A DNA stretch of 64,000 nt from Bacteroidota bacterium (GTDB taxonomy: Bacteria; Bacteroidota; Bacteroidia; Bacteroidales; F082), in the NCBI GenBank assembly GCA_009773165.1, contig WOUZ01000001.1, positions 310,001-374,000 on the forward strand, in the 5' to 3' direction. Both the position numbers and the translations under genes were made by a program. This document shows positions 1-9,310 of the stretch, one piece after another. A model generated the notes under the pieces. That model was not told the origin of the DNA, made no database searches, and saw nothing but the letters and a program-made list of their open reading frames with translations. Within the stretch, counting starts at the first letter, position 1; each line of letters begins with the position of its first letter.

Positions 1-135
1 CAAAAAGCTATTTCGGAAAAACTGAAAGAAAGTACAGATTTTGCCGAGCAAATGGGCTTGATGATTCAGAAAAAGAAATATGATGACCTTCGGCGTATGA
101 TCAACCAGCAACTTGGTATCGTTATCATAAAGTAA
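1..135 (+). CDS. C-terminal fragment of an unidentified CDS (…QKAISEKLKESTDFAEQMGLMIQKKKYDDLRRMINQQLGIVIIK*)
   Basis: Open from the window edge to TAA at 133-135 in frame 1. Confidence 0.6.
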   Translation, partial: QKAISEKLKESTDFAEQMGLMIQKKKYDDLRRMINQQLGIVIIK

Positions 136-189
136 TTAACCTCTGTCGGTTTTCCAACCTTTTTCACTCATTTTTGTTAAATTAGAAAA

Positions 190-894
190 ATGAAAATGAA
201 AAACTATTTGATTGTTGGAGCCTCTTCAGGAATAGGGCGTGCAATTGCCGAAAAACTCCATGCTGAAGGACACCGCCTGTATGTAATTACACGTAATCCT
301 GAAAAACTACATCACCTTTCTGAAATTACTTTTTTAGAGCCTGATTTTTTTTCTGATGACTGGCATGCAAACGAACTCCCGGAGCAGCTTGATGGATTAG
401 TTTACGCACCGGGCACAATCAATTTAAAACCTTTCAGAGGATTGAGACCAGACGATTTCAGGAAAGATTTCGAAGTAAATGTAATAGGTGCAGTAAAGAT
501 TCTTCAAGCATCTCTTAAAGCATTAAAAAACGTCCAAAACTCTTCTGTTGTGCTGTTTAGTACAGTAGCCGTTGGTCAGGGGATGCCCTACCACAGCTCA
601 ATTGCAGCTTCAAAAGGAGCTGTTGAAGGACTTACGAGATCGTTGGCAGCCGAATTAGCTCCAGGGATTCGTGTAAATGCCATCGCACCTTCACTAACCA
701 ACACCCCGTTAGCAGAACGACTGCTCTCTACACCCGAAAAGATGGAAACAGCTGCAAAACGTCACCCACTTCAAAGAGTTGGCGAAGCCAGCGATATTGC
801 TAACTTAGCCTGCTTTTTACTCAGTGAGAAGTCTTCCTGGATTAGTGGTCAGGTGATTGGAGCAGACGGAGGTTTATCAACATTAAGGGTTTGA
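190..894 (+). CDS. SDR family oxidoreductase
   Basis: GASSGIGRAIA Rossmann motif, YHSSIAASKGA (YxxxK-type) catalytic region, C-terminal WISGQVIGADGGLSTL typical of SDRs. Confidence 0.9.
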   Translation: MKMKNYLIVGASSGIGRAIAEKLHAEGHRLYVITRNPEKLHHLSEITFLEPDFFSDDWHANELPEQLDGLVYAPGTINLKPFRGLRPDDFRKDFEVNVIGAVKILQASLKALKNVQNSSVVLFSTVAVGQGMPYHSSIAASKGAVEGLTRSLAAELAPGIRVNAIAPSLTNTPLAERLLSTPEKMETAAKRHPLQRVGEASDIANLACFLLSEKSSWISGQVIGADGGLSTLRV

Positions 895-896
895 AA

Positions 897-1079
897 ATGC
901 ATCCGGAATTGATTTTGGAGCACGTTTTGTACGGCTATTTGTTTTGACTAAGGAAATCGATTAAAGATTTTTCAAACCACAAAAAAAATGCTGATGCTTT
1001 TTGCCGATTGACTTTAAAAAATCTCAACCCTCAATCGTTAGAAAGCGCAGCCGGCAATACAAAAGAGGGTCGTTATTAA
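897..1079 (+). pseudogene. Small ORF with one in-frame TGA (945-947): MHPELILEHVLYGYLF*LRKSIKDFSNHKKNADAFCRLTLKNLNPQSLESAAGNTKEGRY*
   Basis: Frame stays open with protein-like composition on both sides of a single TGA; starts 3 nt after the SDR stop codon. Confidence 0.45.
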
Positions 1080-1096
1080 CTTTTTGAAATTTGGTA

Positions 1097-1561
1097 TTAG
1101 TCCTTACTCTTAAGCACCTTAAAACCAACTGATTCAACACCTGGCAAGTCAAATTTTGTCATTTTACTTTCAATACGAATTCGATGTACTCCCTTTTCAG
1201 GAAACTTCAAGCTCGAAATCAAAGGCAAAACGTGATGATAGCCTTCACCAATAGGTTTCCCTGTCCATTGCTGTTTTATATCCTTCAATTTAAACTCATA
1301 ATCGCGTGAGCGCATTCCACCTGAAGAAAAATAAACAGTGAAATTAATAGCTATATGGTCCGACGGATATTCCTGCGTATGTATAAAATCAATTGCAAGA
1401 TCATAAAGTGCCTCTTCATCCCTGATAGGGACTTCAAGCTCAATAAGATCGAAACGATTCCAAATATGATTCGTAAATTGTTCATTGTATGAATATATTT
1501 CGGGTGAACTACAACCTGAGAACACAATAATAATCAGTAGAAAAGATAGAAAGCGACGCAT
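1097..1561 (-). CDS. gldH: Gliding motility lipoprotein GldH-like
   Basis: Lipoprotein signal (FLLIIIVFSGCSS) and GldH-like body (YSYNEQFTNHIWNRFD…YDLAIDFIHTQEYPSDHIAINFTVYF). Confidence 0.75.
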   Translation of the reverse strand: MRRFLSFLLIIIVFSGCSSPEIYSYNEQFTNHIWNRFDLIELEVPIRDEEALYDLAIDFIHTQEYPSDHIAINFTVYFSSGGMRSRDYEFKLKDIKQQWTGKPIGEGYHHVLPLISSLKFPEKGVHRIRIESKMTKFDLPGVESVGFKVLKSKD

Positions 1562-1575
1562 TTATTCTTTTTTTG

Positions 1576-1583
1576 CAAAAATA
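1576..1583 (-). promoter_or_regulatory. Candidate Bacteroidota -7 element (TATTTTTG on minus strand) upstream of gldH
   Basis: CAAAAATA on + strand = TAnnTTTG on minus strand, 15 nt before the gldH ATG. Confidence 0.35.
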
Positions 1584-1671
1584 TTACTTTTTGTATACAA
1601 TACAGTTTTTGTCCTAAATAATTGTTTTTTAACATTTTATGATTATGCAGCTAACTTAAACAAAAGCAACT

Positions 1672-1703
1672 TTGTTAACGCAATTGAAAAAAACATAGAT
1701 TTG
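1672..1703 (+). promoter_or_regulatory. Candidate promoter TTG-N21-TAGATTTG
   Basis: Matches Bacteroidota sigma consensus TTG-N19-21-TAnnTTTG; ~50 nt upstream of ATG 1755. Confidence 0.5.
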
Positions 1704-1754
1704 CACGTAATTTTTAACAAGAACTACCTTCTTATTAAAACACACCACCACCAT

Positions 1755-2150
1755 ATGAAATTACAAGATTTACGATTCTTGCGATTTTCGGCATGTTTAG
1801 TGATTGTAAGCATGTTGTTGTTTTCTTGTTTACTTCAAAAAAAGATAATGTACTTACAGGGAACAAGTAATTCTGATACGGCCCGCCAGTTTATTAACGA
1901 ACGAAAACTTACCTACCTCATTCAGCCGGGTGACAACTTGTATATCAAGGTTGTGAGCCTTGACGAGAAAACAGCAATTCTCTTCAACCTATTGGAAAGC
2001 ACTTCGGGAGCACAAAACGCTAACGATCAAGGAATTTACCTCAACAGTTATACAGTAAGTGATGAAGGTTTTATTGAATTTCCGCTAACTGTAAAAATCA
2101 TTGTTCAAAATCTAAATAAGGTGGCAAGATGGATGCAACGGCCTTGCTGA
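1755..2150 (+). pseudogene. Truncated polysaccharide export (Wza/BexD-like) lipoprotein
   Basis: From the internal ATG: MKLQDLRFLRFSACLVIVSMLLFSC lipoprotein signal, YLIQPGDNLYIKV and SDEGFIEFPLTVKIIVQNL (SLBB-exporter N-terminal motifs), then diverges and stops before the SLBB domains. Confidence 0.65.
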
Positions 2151-2644
2151 GACTAAACTTCGGAGGACTGCAAGTCTTGCGAAATGAAAGTGGCATTTTG
2201 ATATCTTTCTCCTTAATTTATAATATAATAAGGGATATTAACTTTGAAGATTCATGTTTTAAAAAGAATTGCTTCGTGTCACAAGAAATTTACAATTCCT
2301 CCTTATTTATTCTGAATTTTGATAATTCACAATCAGTGATTATTCTGAACACCTTTAATCTATTGGACAGAAACTACTTTATTGAGAAAGATAAAGGCAG
2401 AAATATTTCACTGTTTAACTTCAGGGCTTCAAATCATTCGGATTTCAATATTACAAAAATGAATCGGAACGGCTCTATTAGTTATGTAGATTGGTTTCGT
2501 AACGCCTTCAATCGTTACTGTATCCTATTGTTTGATAATCTATACTTAAAAAAGGTCCTAAAAGGATATGGTTTTACGCAAAGATTACCAACCGTTGCTT
2601 AGTGTCAAACGCATAATGCATAAGATTTAATTGGTGTTTTCGAA

Positions 2645-3172
2645 ATGAAATTGGTCACTGGTGAAAAACAATGGTATGCTATATATACCCGGGCAAGAGC
2701 TGAAAAAAAAGTTCACACCTCCTTGTTAAAAGAAGGTTTCGAAGCTTATCTGCCTTTAATCAAGCGTTTACGGCAATGGAGCGATCGAAAAAAACTCGTA
2801 GAAGAACCTTTATTCCGTTCTTATATTTTTGTCAGAGTGGATGAAAAAAATCTTTTTAATGCCTTGAATGTTTTCGGAGCTTTGAAATATATTAAATTTG
2901 AAAACAAAGCTGTTCCTATTCCTGACAAACAAATCGAAGCCATTCGCATCTACCTTGAAGATCCTGAACCAGATGAAGAAATCGATGAGGCGTTGTCGGC
3001 AGGACAATTGGTGCGTGTAAAAAGCGGGCCGATGGAAGGTCTTATAGGTAAACTGGTTAGTTACAAAAATAAATTTCGCCTTGTCATTATGATTGATGCA
3101 ATTGGTCAGGTTATTCGACTGAATATTCCAAGATCACGCGTTGAATTGGTGAAAGAATTTGAACAAAAATAG
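2645..3172 (+). CDS. UpxY-family NusG-like transcription antiterminator
   Basis: [29 protein letters not shown]…[11 protein letters not shown] and C-terminal KOW-like [15 protein letters not shown]. Confidence 0.88.
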   Translation: MKLVTGEKQWYAIYTRARAEKKVHTSLLKEGFEAYLPLIKRLRQWSDRKKLVEEPLFRSYIFVRVDEKNLFNALNVFGALKYIKFENKAVPIPDKQIEAIRIYLEDPEPDEEIDEALSAGQLVRVKSGPMEGLIGKLVSYKNKFRLVIMIDAIGQVIRLNIPRSRVELVKEFEQK

Positions 3173-3192
3173 TCATCAGTAAATTAAATGCC

Positions 3193-4173
3193 ATGATGGA
3201 TTTTAAGAACAAAAGAGTACTTGTAACAGGTGGTGCTGGTTTCATAGGTTCTAATCTGGTTGAAAAACTTTTATCTTTAGGTGCTAATGTTAGCTGCCTG
3301 GATAATTTTGCCACCGGACACCGGCATAATATTGCTCCATTCATGCAAGATTCCAATTTTCGGTTGATTGAAGCTGATATTCGTGAGCTCAAAGCCTGTT
3401 TGCTGGCTTGCGAAAATCAGGATATTGTTTTCCATCAGGCTGCTTTGGGGTCTGTTCCACGTTCGATTCACGATCCTATAACCAGTAATGATGTAAATGT
3501 ATCAGGTTTTCTAAACATGATCATATCGGCTCGTGATGCCGGCGTCGGACGCTTTGTTTATGCTGCAAGTTCAAGCACTTATGGCGACTCCGAACATTTA
3601 CCAAAGGTTGAAGAAATCATAGGAAAACCTTTGTCTCCTTATGCTATCACCAAGTATGTAAATGAATTATATGCTGATGTTTTTGCCAGAACCTATGGTT
3701 TTCAATCGATTGGACTTAGGTATTTCAATGTTTTTGGAAAAAAACAAGATCCTGAAGGTGCATATGCTGCCGTGATTCCTAAATGGGTAAAACAGTTTAT
3801 TAGACACGAAAATCCAATAATAAATGGCGATGGCAATTATAGCCGTGATTTTACCTATATCGAAAATGTTGTACAGGCAAACCTTTTAGCAGCCTCAACC
3901 GATGATCCTGCTGCACTTAATCAGGTATATAATGTTGCCTTTGGTGATCGTACAACCCTCAACCAGCTAGCTGGCTGGCTTCGCGAGATTCTTGCCGTTT
4001 ACGATCCAGCTATTGCTGATGTCGAAATTATTCATGGAGATTTTAGAAAAGGTGATATTCCTCATTCACTGGCTTCTGTTGATAAGGCAAAAAAATTGTT
4101 GGGATATAATCCTCAATACAACCTGAGGGCAGGCCTGGAAGAAGCCTGTAAGTGGTATTTCCACAACCTTTGA
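3193..4173 (+). CDS. NAD-dependent sugar epimerase, WbpP/TviC-type (UDP-HexNAc 4-epimerase-like)
   Basis: [26 protein letters not shown]…YAITKYVNE (YxxxK), [25 protein letters not shown]. Confidence 0.88.
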   Translation: MMDFKNKRVLVTGGAGFIGSNLVEKLLSLGANVSCLDNFATGHRHNIAPFMQDSNFRLIEADIRELKACLLACENQDIVFHQAALGSVPRSIHDPITSNDVNVSGFLNMIISARDAGVGRFVYAASSSTYGDSEHLPKVEEIIGKPLSPYAITKYVNELYADVFARTYGFQSIGLRYFNVFGKKQDPEGAYAAVIPKWVKQFIRHENPIINGDGNYSRDFTYIENVVQANLLAASTDDPAALNQVYNVAFGDRTTLNQLAGWLREILAVYDPAIADVEIIHGDFRKGDIPHSLASVDKAKKLLGYNPQYNLRAGLEEACKWYFHNL

Positions 4174-4218
4174 GGAGTGGAATCTATCCCTGACCATATT
4201 GTATAGGTTAGGATTGTT

Positions 4219-4248
4219 TTGCAATCTCTTATTTTTGAATTACCTTTG
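4219..4248 (+). promoter_or_regulatory. Candidate promoter TTG-N19-TACCTTTG
   Basis: Exact match to the Bacteroidota -33/-7 consensus with 19-nt spacing, 26 nt before ATG 4275. Confidence 0.6.
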
Positions 4249-4274
4249 TAGCCTGAAGAAAAAGCTTGTAAATC

Positions 4275-5198
4275 ATGGACAATTCACATTCAGTTAAACC
4301 TATCCCATCACCCAACTCTTCGCGCTGGTTGTATATCATCCTTGCAATTTTCGCGATGATCATTATAGCCCTGTCGATATGGCTAATATCAGCCAAATCC
4401 AGCCTTAGGGTGCTGCAGGAAGAAAAAGATAATCAACGACAATTTCTTCAACGCGAAGTCGATAGTTTGATTGAAGAACATAACCGCACAAAAGCCGCTT
4501 ACGGTCAACTTGCTGATTCAATGATGATTAAAGATAGTATAATCATTGCGAATGCGAACGAAATAAAAACACTACTTAATGATCAATGGGAGTATTATAA
4601 AGTAAAAAAGAAACTGGAACGTCTTCAGGTAATTTCACAAACCTATGTGCGGCAAATGGATTCTCTTTATACTGTTAACAGGGATCTTACAGAAGAAAAC
4701 GAACGTATTCGCGAAGAAGTTGTTTCAGAAAGAAAGCGGTACAAAGAGCTAACAAAAAGCAAAGAAGAACTTTCAGGAAAGGTGGAACAAGCTGCAGTTT
4801 TCCGCACATTCAACGTTGATGTAAAAGGGATTCGCCAAAGAGGAAGCAAAAGTGAAACGGATACAGATAAAGCCAAAAAGGTTGAGCGAATTAAGATTTG
4901 TTTTACACTGGCTCAGAACAGTTTGATTCAGCCGGGAAATAAAAACATATACATTCGTATAGCTGCACCCGATTCGAAGATTCTTGTTAAAAGCCGCGAC
5001 GATGCTTATTCCTTTATGTTTAAGGGAGAACGACTGCAGTATACCATCATGGAAGTTGTTGACTACAACAACAGTGATCATTCTGCTTGCGTATACTGGG
5101 ACAAAAGAGATACACAGGATTTAACACCCGGCCTTTATTATGTCGACATTTATGAAGGCGACAACCAAATCGGAGAGGCTAACTTACTTCTCAAATAA
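4275..5198 (+). CDS. Hypothetical membrane-anchored coiled-coil protein
   Basis: Single N-terminal TM helix, long Glu/Lys/Arg-rich coiled coil, C-terminal beta-rich domain. Confidence 0.75.
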   Translation: MDNSHSVKPIPSPNSSRWLYIILAIFAMIIIALSIWLISAKSSLRVLQEEKDNQRQFLQREVDSLIEEHNRTKAAYGQLADSMMIKDSIIIANANEIKTLLNDQWEYYKVKKKLERLQVISQTYVRQMDSLYTVNRDLTEENERIREEVVSERKRYKELTKSKEELSGKVEQAAVFRTFNVDVKGIRQRGSKSETDTDKAKKVERIKICFTLAQNSLIQPGNKNIYIRIAAPDSKILVKSRDDAYSFMFKGERLQYTIMEVVDYNNSDHSACVYWDKRDTQDLTPGLYYVDIYEGDNQIGEANLLLK

Positions 5199-5211
5199 AT
5201 AATTTAGTAGT

Positions 5212-5249
5212 AAAAAAGGCCTTTGAGTTCCACTCAAAGGCCTTTTTTT
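5212..5249. terminator. Bidirectional intrinsic terminator
   Basis: AAAAAAGGCCTTTGAG-TTCCA-CTCAAAGGCCTTTTTT between convergent genes. Confidence 0.9.
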
Positions 5250-7602
5250 ATGTTAATCCGTGTGCTGTCCGATTGATAATTTCCTCCTGAAGATCATCTC
5301 CAAGATCGTTGAAATAATCGGAGTATCCGGCTACCCTGACAATCAAATCACGGTAATGCTCAGGGTGTTTTTGTGCTTTACGCAAAGTATCAGCATTCAC
5401 AACGTTGAATTGGATGTGATGGCCATTCATTTTAAAATAGGTCCTAATCAAAGCAGTCAGGTTATCAAGAGCTGTTTCTGAACGAAAGAAATCAGGTGTA
5501 AATTTTTGATTCAGCAATGTGCCGCCTGTTCGCAGATGATCAATTTTTGCCGCTGACTGCAAAACTGCTACCGGGCCATTGGTATCAGCGCCCTGCACCG
5601 GACTAATGCCTTCGCTTAATGGCTTCCCTGCTGAACGGCCATCAGGCATAGCACCTGTCACACTTCCAAAATATACATGAGAAGTTGTCGGCAAGAGATT
5701 AATTCTAAAAACCCCTCCTCTGAATGTTGGTCGTCCGTTAACTGCTTTATAGAAACTTTCGAAAACTCGCACAGCATGATGATCAGCAGTATCGTCGTTG
5801 TTTCCCCATTTTGGCGATTCAAAAATAAAGCGCTGTTGCCAATCCAGCTGATCGTTAAAATTTAATTCCAAAATCCGTATCAATGCATTGAAATCCAACT
5901 CTTTCTCATCAAATACCCATTTTTTAACTGAGGCAAGGTTATCCGTTATGCTACCCAATCCTACACCTTGAACATAACTGGTATTATAACGGGCACCTCC
6001 AGCATTATAATCTTTTGCGTTATCAATACAATCGCTAATAAGTAACGACATAAAAGGAACAGGCATGTGTTCCGCAAAGCATTCTTCAATCCAATTATTT
6101 CCCTCTATCTTAATATCAACAAAGTGCTGAAGTTGTTGCTCAAAGGCTTTATAAAACGCTTCAAAACTTTTGAAATCAGCTACTTCTCCTGTTTTGGGTC
6201 CAATTTGACGTGCTGTTCTTGAATCATATCCGTTAAACAACGTTAGCTCCAACACCTTGTTTAAATTGAAATAACCCGACAATGTATAAGCCTCAGTACC
6301 AAAAGCACCTGTTTCAACACACCCACTTGCACCGCCATTCCGCGCATCAGTAAGGCTTTTACCCTGACTGATAAGTTGTTGAATGATCGCATCGGTGTTG
6401 AAAAAAGAAGGCTGTCCAAAACCTGTTCCAGCAATTTTCAATGCTCTGCGTACAAAGGCATCCGGATTACTTTTGCTAATCTGCACCATCGAACTCGGTT
6501 GCAAAAGTCGCATTTCCTGTATAATATCAAGAATTAAGAAAGTTAAATCATTAACCGCATCTTCACCGATCTCGGTTAATCCACCAAGATTGATCAATGA
6601 AAAATCAGTGTATGTATTACTTTCAAGCGCAGTAACACCAACTTTTGGAGGTGCAGGATGATTGTTAAACTTAATCCAGAATGCCTGAAGTAATTCTGAG
6701 GCTTTATCTCTTGTTAAAGTGCCATCCTCAAGCCCCATCTTGTAAAAAGGATATAAATGCTGGTCGAGTCTCCCGGGATTGAAAGAATCCCAGGGATTAA
6801 GCTCCGTTATAACCCCAACATGAATAAACCAATAATGCTGCAACGCTTCATGAAATGTTTCCGGAGCATGTGACGGAACACGCTCACAAACACGAATCAT
6901 ATCGATGAGTTCATTCCTGCGCTGATCAGTCTGAGCTTCTACCAACATGGTTTTCAGCACTTCAACATGTCTTTTTGAAAAATCAATTAAGGCTTGAGCC
7001 GTAATACTCATGGCCTGAAGCTGATGCATTTTTGACTTTTCATCAGCTGAAAGTGTTGATTTCGTTTTATCTATCTTTTCCAGAAGATCTAACATTCCAT
7101 TACTGAACACGTCCTTACCTGCAACGGTATGACCAGGAGCACGTTGTTCCTGAAATTCGGTAAAAACTCCTGCTGCATACGCATTCTTCCATGTGTCGGA
7201 CAGATTTCCAAAGACTCTGTCGCGTTGTGTTTTACCACTCCAAAAAGGGATAATTGTTTGTTTATAAACCTCCTTTGTAGTCTCATCCACTTTGTATGAA
7301 ACCTTTTTTCGGGTATCAAGCATTTCCAGATCGGCAAGTGTATGCAATGATATCTCAGGATAAGTTGGTGTTGCTTTTGGTGCAGGACCACGTTCACCTA
7401 CAATGAGTTCGTCATTCCCTATGTGGATGCTTTTGTTTTGCATCAAATATCGAAAAGAAGCCGCCCGCTGAATTACAATTGGTAAGTCATTCGTATCCGG
7501 CTTCGCATAAAATTCAGTTAAAAGAATCGCTCGTTCCGGAGAAATTCGGTTTACGGCTTCAAGACTCTCTTGTCTTAATCTTTGGATGCGTTTATTAATC
7601 AT
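5248..7602 (-). CDS. hypD: Glycyl radical enzyme, trans-4-hydroxy-L-proline dehydratase (HypD)-like
   Basis: Glycyl radical motif RVAGYSDYF; thiyl Cys region GGASGCVETGAFGTEAYTLSGY retains the C-x-E…Y pattern recalled for C. difficile HypD (C434/E436/Y450); TEFQEQRAPGHTV; similar along its length to HypD as recalled. Confidence 0.78.
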   Translation of the reverse strand: MINKRIQRLRQESLEAVNRISPERAILLTEFYAKPDTNDLPIVIQRAASFRYLMQNKSIHIGNDELIVGERGPAPKATPTYPEISLHTLADLEMLDTRKKVSYKVDETTKEVYKQTIIPFWSGKTQRDRVFGNLSDTWKNAYAAGVFTEFQEQRAPGHTVAGKDVFSNGMLDLLEKIDKTKSTLSADEKSKMHQLQAMSITAQALIDFSKRHVEVLKTMLVEAQTDQRRNELIDMIRVCERVPSHAPETFHEALQHYWFIHVGVITELNPWDSFNPGRLDQHLYPFYKMGLEDGTLTRDKASELLQAFWIKFNNHPAPPKVGVTALESNTYTDFSLINLGGLTEIGEDAVNDLTFLILDIIQEMRLLQPSSMVQISKSNPDAFVRRALKIAGTGFGQPSFFNTDAIIQQLISQGKSLTDARNGGASGCVETGAFGTEAYTLSGYFNLNKVLELTLFNGYDSRTARQIGPKTGEVADFKSFEAFYKAFEQQLQHFVDIKIEGNNWIEECFAEHMPVPFMSLLISDCIDNAKDYNAGGARYNTSYVQGVGLGSITDNLASVKKWVFDEKELDFNALIRILELNFNDQLDWQQRFIFESPKWGNNDDTADHHAVRVFESFYKAVNGRPTFRGGVFRINLLPTTSHVYFGSVTGAMPDGRSAGKPLSEGISPVQGADTNGPVAVLQSAAKIDHLRTGGTLLNQKFTPDFFRSETALDNLTALIRTYFKMNGHHIQFNVVNADTLRKAQKHPEHYRDLIVRVAGYSDYFNDLGDDLQEEIINRTAHGLT

Positions 7603-7640
7603 TTGTACCTGTTTGCAAAAGTTAAAATTTACGTAACGTA

Positions 7641-8435
7641 TTAACCTCCAATGCTAACTGTTTTAGCTAATGGAAGAAAAAATGATTTTATCTGCTCACT
7701 TTTTGCAGAATTATACGGGCCCATTTGCTGAAAATCAAAAATTTTTCCCATTCGTTCATACTTTGTTTTTCCAAGATGATGAAAAGGTAAAATATCTATT
7801 CTCTCAACTTCATTCAGTTCTTCAATAATTTCATAAAGCCCTTCCAGATTTTTCTGTGTATCAGTGACATCCGGTATAAGTGGGATTCTAATAAAAAAGC
7901 GTTTTTGAATACTTTTCAAATAGCGCAGATTTTCAAGTATAAGTTGATTACTTTGACCTGTATAATGCTGATGCTGATAGTCATCTGCAAGTTTGAGATC
8001 ATATAAAACCAGATCAGCAGCTTGAATTATATTCTTAAATATTTCGGTGCTTGCATAGCCTGATGTGTCGATTGCCGTGTGAATTCCCAGTTCTTTACTG
8101 GCTTTCAAAAGAAAAAGTGTAAAAGCCGGCTGAAGTAATGGCTCACCACCCGAGAGGGTGATTCCACCGTTTGATTCTTCAAAAAATGGCCGGTCAGCTT
8201 CAAAACGTTTTAATATTGCTGACGCTTCTAAAAACGTACCCAACGTCTCCGTTGTTTCAGAAACTTCAGTGCCAAATCTCCTGAACTTTCGTGCTGTTTC
8301 AACCATGCATCGCTGACTTTCCGGATTATGACACCAGCTGCAGCGTAAGGCACATCCTTTTAAAAAAACCGTAGTTCGGATGCCCGGTCCGTCATGTACT
8401 GAAAAACTTCGAATATCAAAAACAAGCCCTTTCAT
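7641..8435 (-). CDS. Glycyl-radical enzyme activating protein (radical SAM), short form without ferredoxin-like insert
   Basis: MKGLVFDIRSFSVHDGPGIRTTVFLKGCALRCSWCHNPESQ (CxxxCxxC) and GGITLSGGEPLLQ; adjacent to its GRE; only 4 Cys in total. Confidence 0.9.
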   Translation of the reverse strand: MKGLVFDIRSFSVHDGPGIRTTVFLKGCALRCSWCHNPESQRCMVETARKFRRFGTEVSETTETLGTFLEASAILKRFEADRPFFEESNGGITLSGGEPLLQPAFTLFLLKASKELGIHTAIDTSGYASTEIFKNIIQAADLVLYDLKLADDYQHQHYTGQSNQLILENLRYLKSIQKRFFIRIPLIPDVTDTQKNLEGLYEIIEELNEVERIDILPFHHLGKTKYERMGKIFDFQQMGPYNSAKSEQIKSFFLPLAKTVSIGG

Positions 8436-8504
8436 GGCTACATATTATTATGAATAAAACGGGAACAACACGATGAATTGAGCTTATTTTCAACACATCC
8501 AACA

Positions 8505-8522
8505 GGCAAAGAGGCCTTTGCC
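8505..8522. promoter_or_regulatory. Leader hairpin upstream of the GRE activase
   Basis: GGCAAAG-AGGC-CTTTGCC perfect 7-bp stem, no U-tract on the minus strand. Confidence 0.4.
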
Positions 8523-8579
8523 ATTGAAGTGATAGAGCGTTGAAATGAGGTAAGTGCGCATTTTTCGTATTTTGTCGTA

Positions 8580-8587
8580 CAAAAGTA
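8580..8587 (-). promoter_or_regulatory. Candidate -7 element TACTTTTG for the activase/GRE operon
   Basis: CAAAAGTA on + strand; overlaps inverted repeat TTTTGT-CGT-ACAAAA (8570-8584). Confidence 0.4.
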
Positions 8588-8596
8588 AAAATTAAT

Positions 8597-9310
8597 CTAT
8601 TGTAAGGGTGGTTGGCTGGCATTATCAATAAAAAAAATACTTCCCACATCTATTGGAGGGCCATCATACAAATTGATTACACGCATATTCAGCCTTTCCA
8701 TCAAAAGATATATTGATCGGGCTTCAGCAAGATTATCAATCGACCCACAAAAAACCAATATATCGTTCCATATACCGCAACACCCTCCAAAAAATCCATG
8801 TTTTTGATCTGGAAGCCGAATCGGCAAGGGGTCAATCATCAGCACTTCCATTCCCTTCTTTGTGAGTGTTGAAAAAATACCGGCATCGCTGGTAACAAAT
8901 GTTTTATCATTGATTGCAAGCAGATTACATCGTGTATAGCCTTGATTCACATGAAAAAATTCAGTCACTATTTCAGATTGAAGTAATTTAGGATCTGAAA
9001 TATTCAAATTATGTATTAACGTTTTACCCGAAAAAACGGCATTGTAATGTGCGGTTTGCGGGTATTTCGATCCCAATTCAGAAGTGCCTTTTATGAGTTG
9101 TATCCCAAACTCACAGATTTTATTCTCCCATCGAGGTGGAATTTGTGGGCTTGCAAACAGGTGGTTGTTCATTTGACAAAAAAAGATATCCGGATGAGCT
9201 GCAATACTTTCATAAACCACCTTTTGAGGTTCAAGCCAAAGAACTTCACCTATGTTTTCGAGGCGCATTTTGGCCTTTTTTGGCATGCGGTCATCAGCAA
9301 TAATCAACAT
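8597..9310 (-). CDS. GME-fold (amidinotransferase-like) uncharacterised protein, DUF6873-like
   Basis: VNQGYTRCN…TSDAGIF…GFFGGCCGIWNDILVFCGSIDN…GSIFFID pattern as in clostridial DUF6873 proteins; starts directly after the stop of the upstream gene. Confidence 0.6.
   Translation of the reverse strand: MLIIADDRMPKKAKMRLENIGEVLWLEPQKVVYESIAAHPDIFFCQMNNHLFASPQIPPRWENKICEFGIQLIKGTSELGSKYPQTAHYNAVFSGKTLIHNLNISDPKLLQSEIVTEFFHVNQGYTRCNLLAINDKTFVTSDAGIFSTLTKKGMEVLMIDPLPIRLPDQKHGFFGGCCGIWNDILVFCGSIDNLAEARSIYLLMERLNMRVINLYDGPPIDVGSIFFIDNASQPPLQ

Noticed and set aside
945-947. In-frame TGA as a selenocysteine codon
   Set aside because: No clear bacterial SECIS hairpin right after the TGA and no known selenoprotein family recognised; a nonsense mutation is simpler
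2119-2200. Group II intron 5' end (GTGGCAAGATGG…) in the truncated exporter
   Set aside because: No recognisable domain V or intron-encoded reverse transcriptase, and the exporter C-terminus is not found downstream
7089-7397. 102-aa ORF on the minus strand inside the GRE gene
   Set aside because: Out-of-frame ORF wholly inside a strongly conserved CDS; no independent motif
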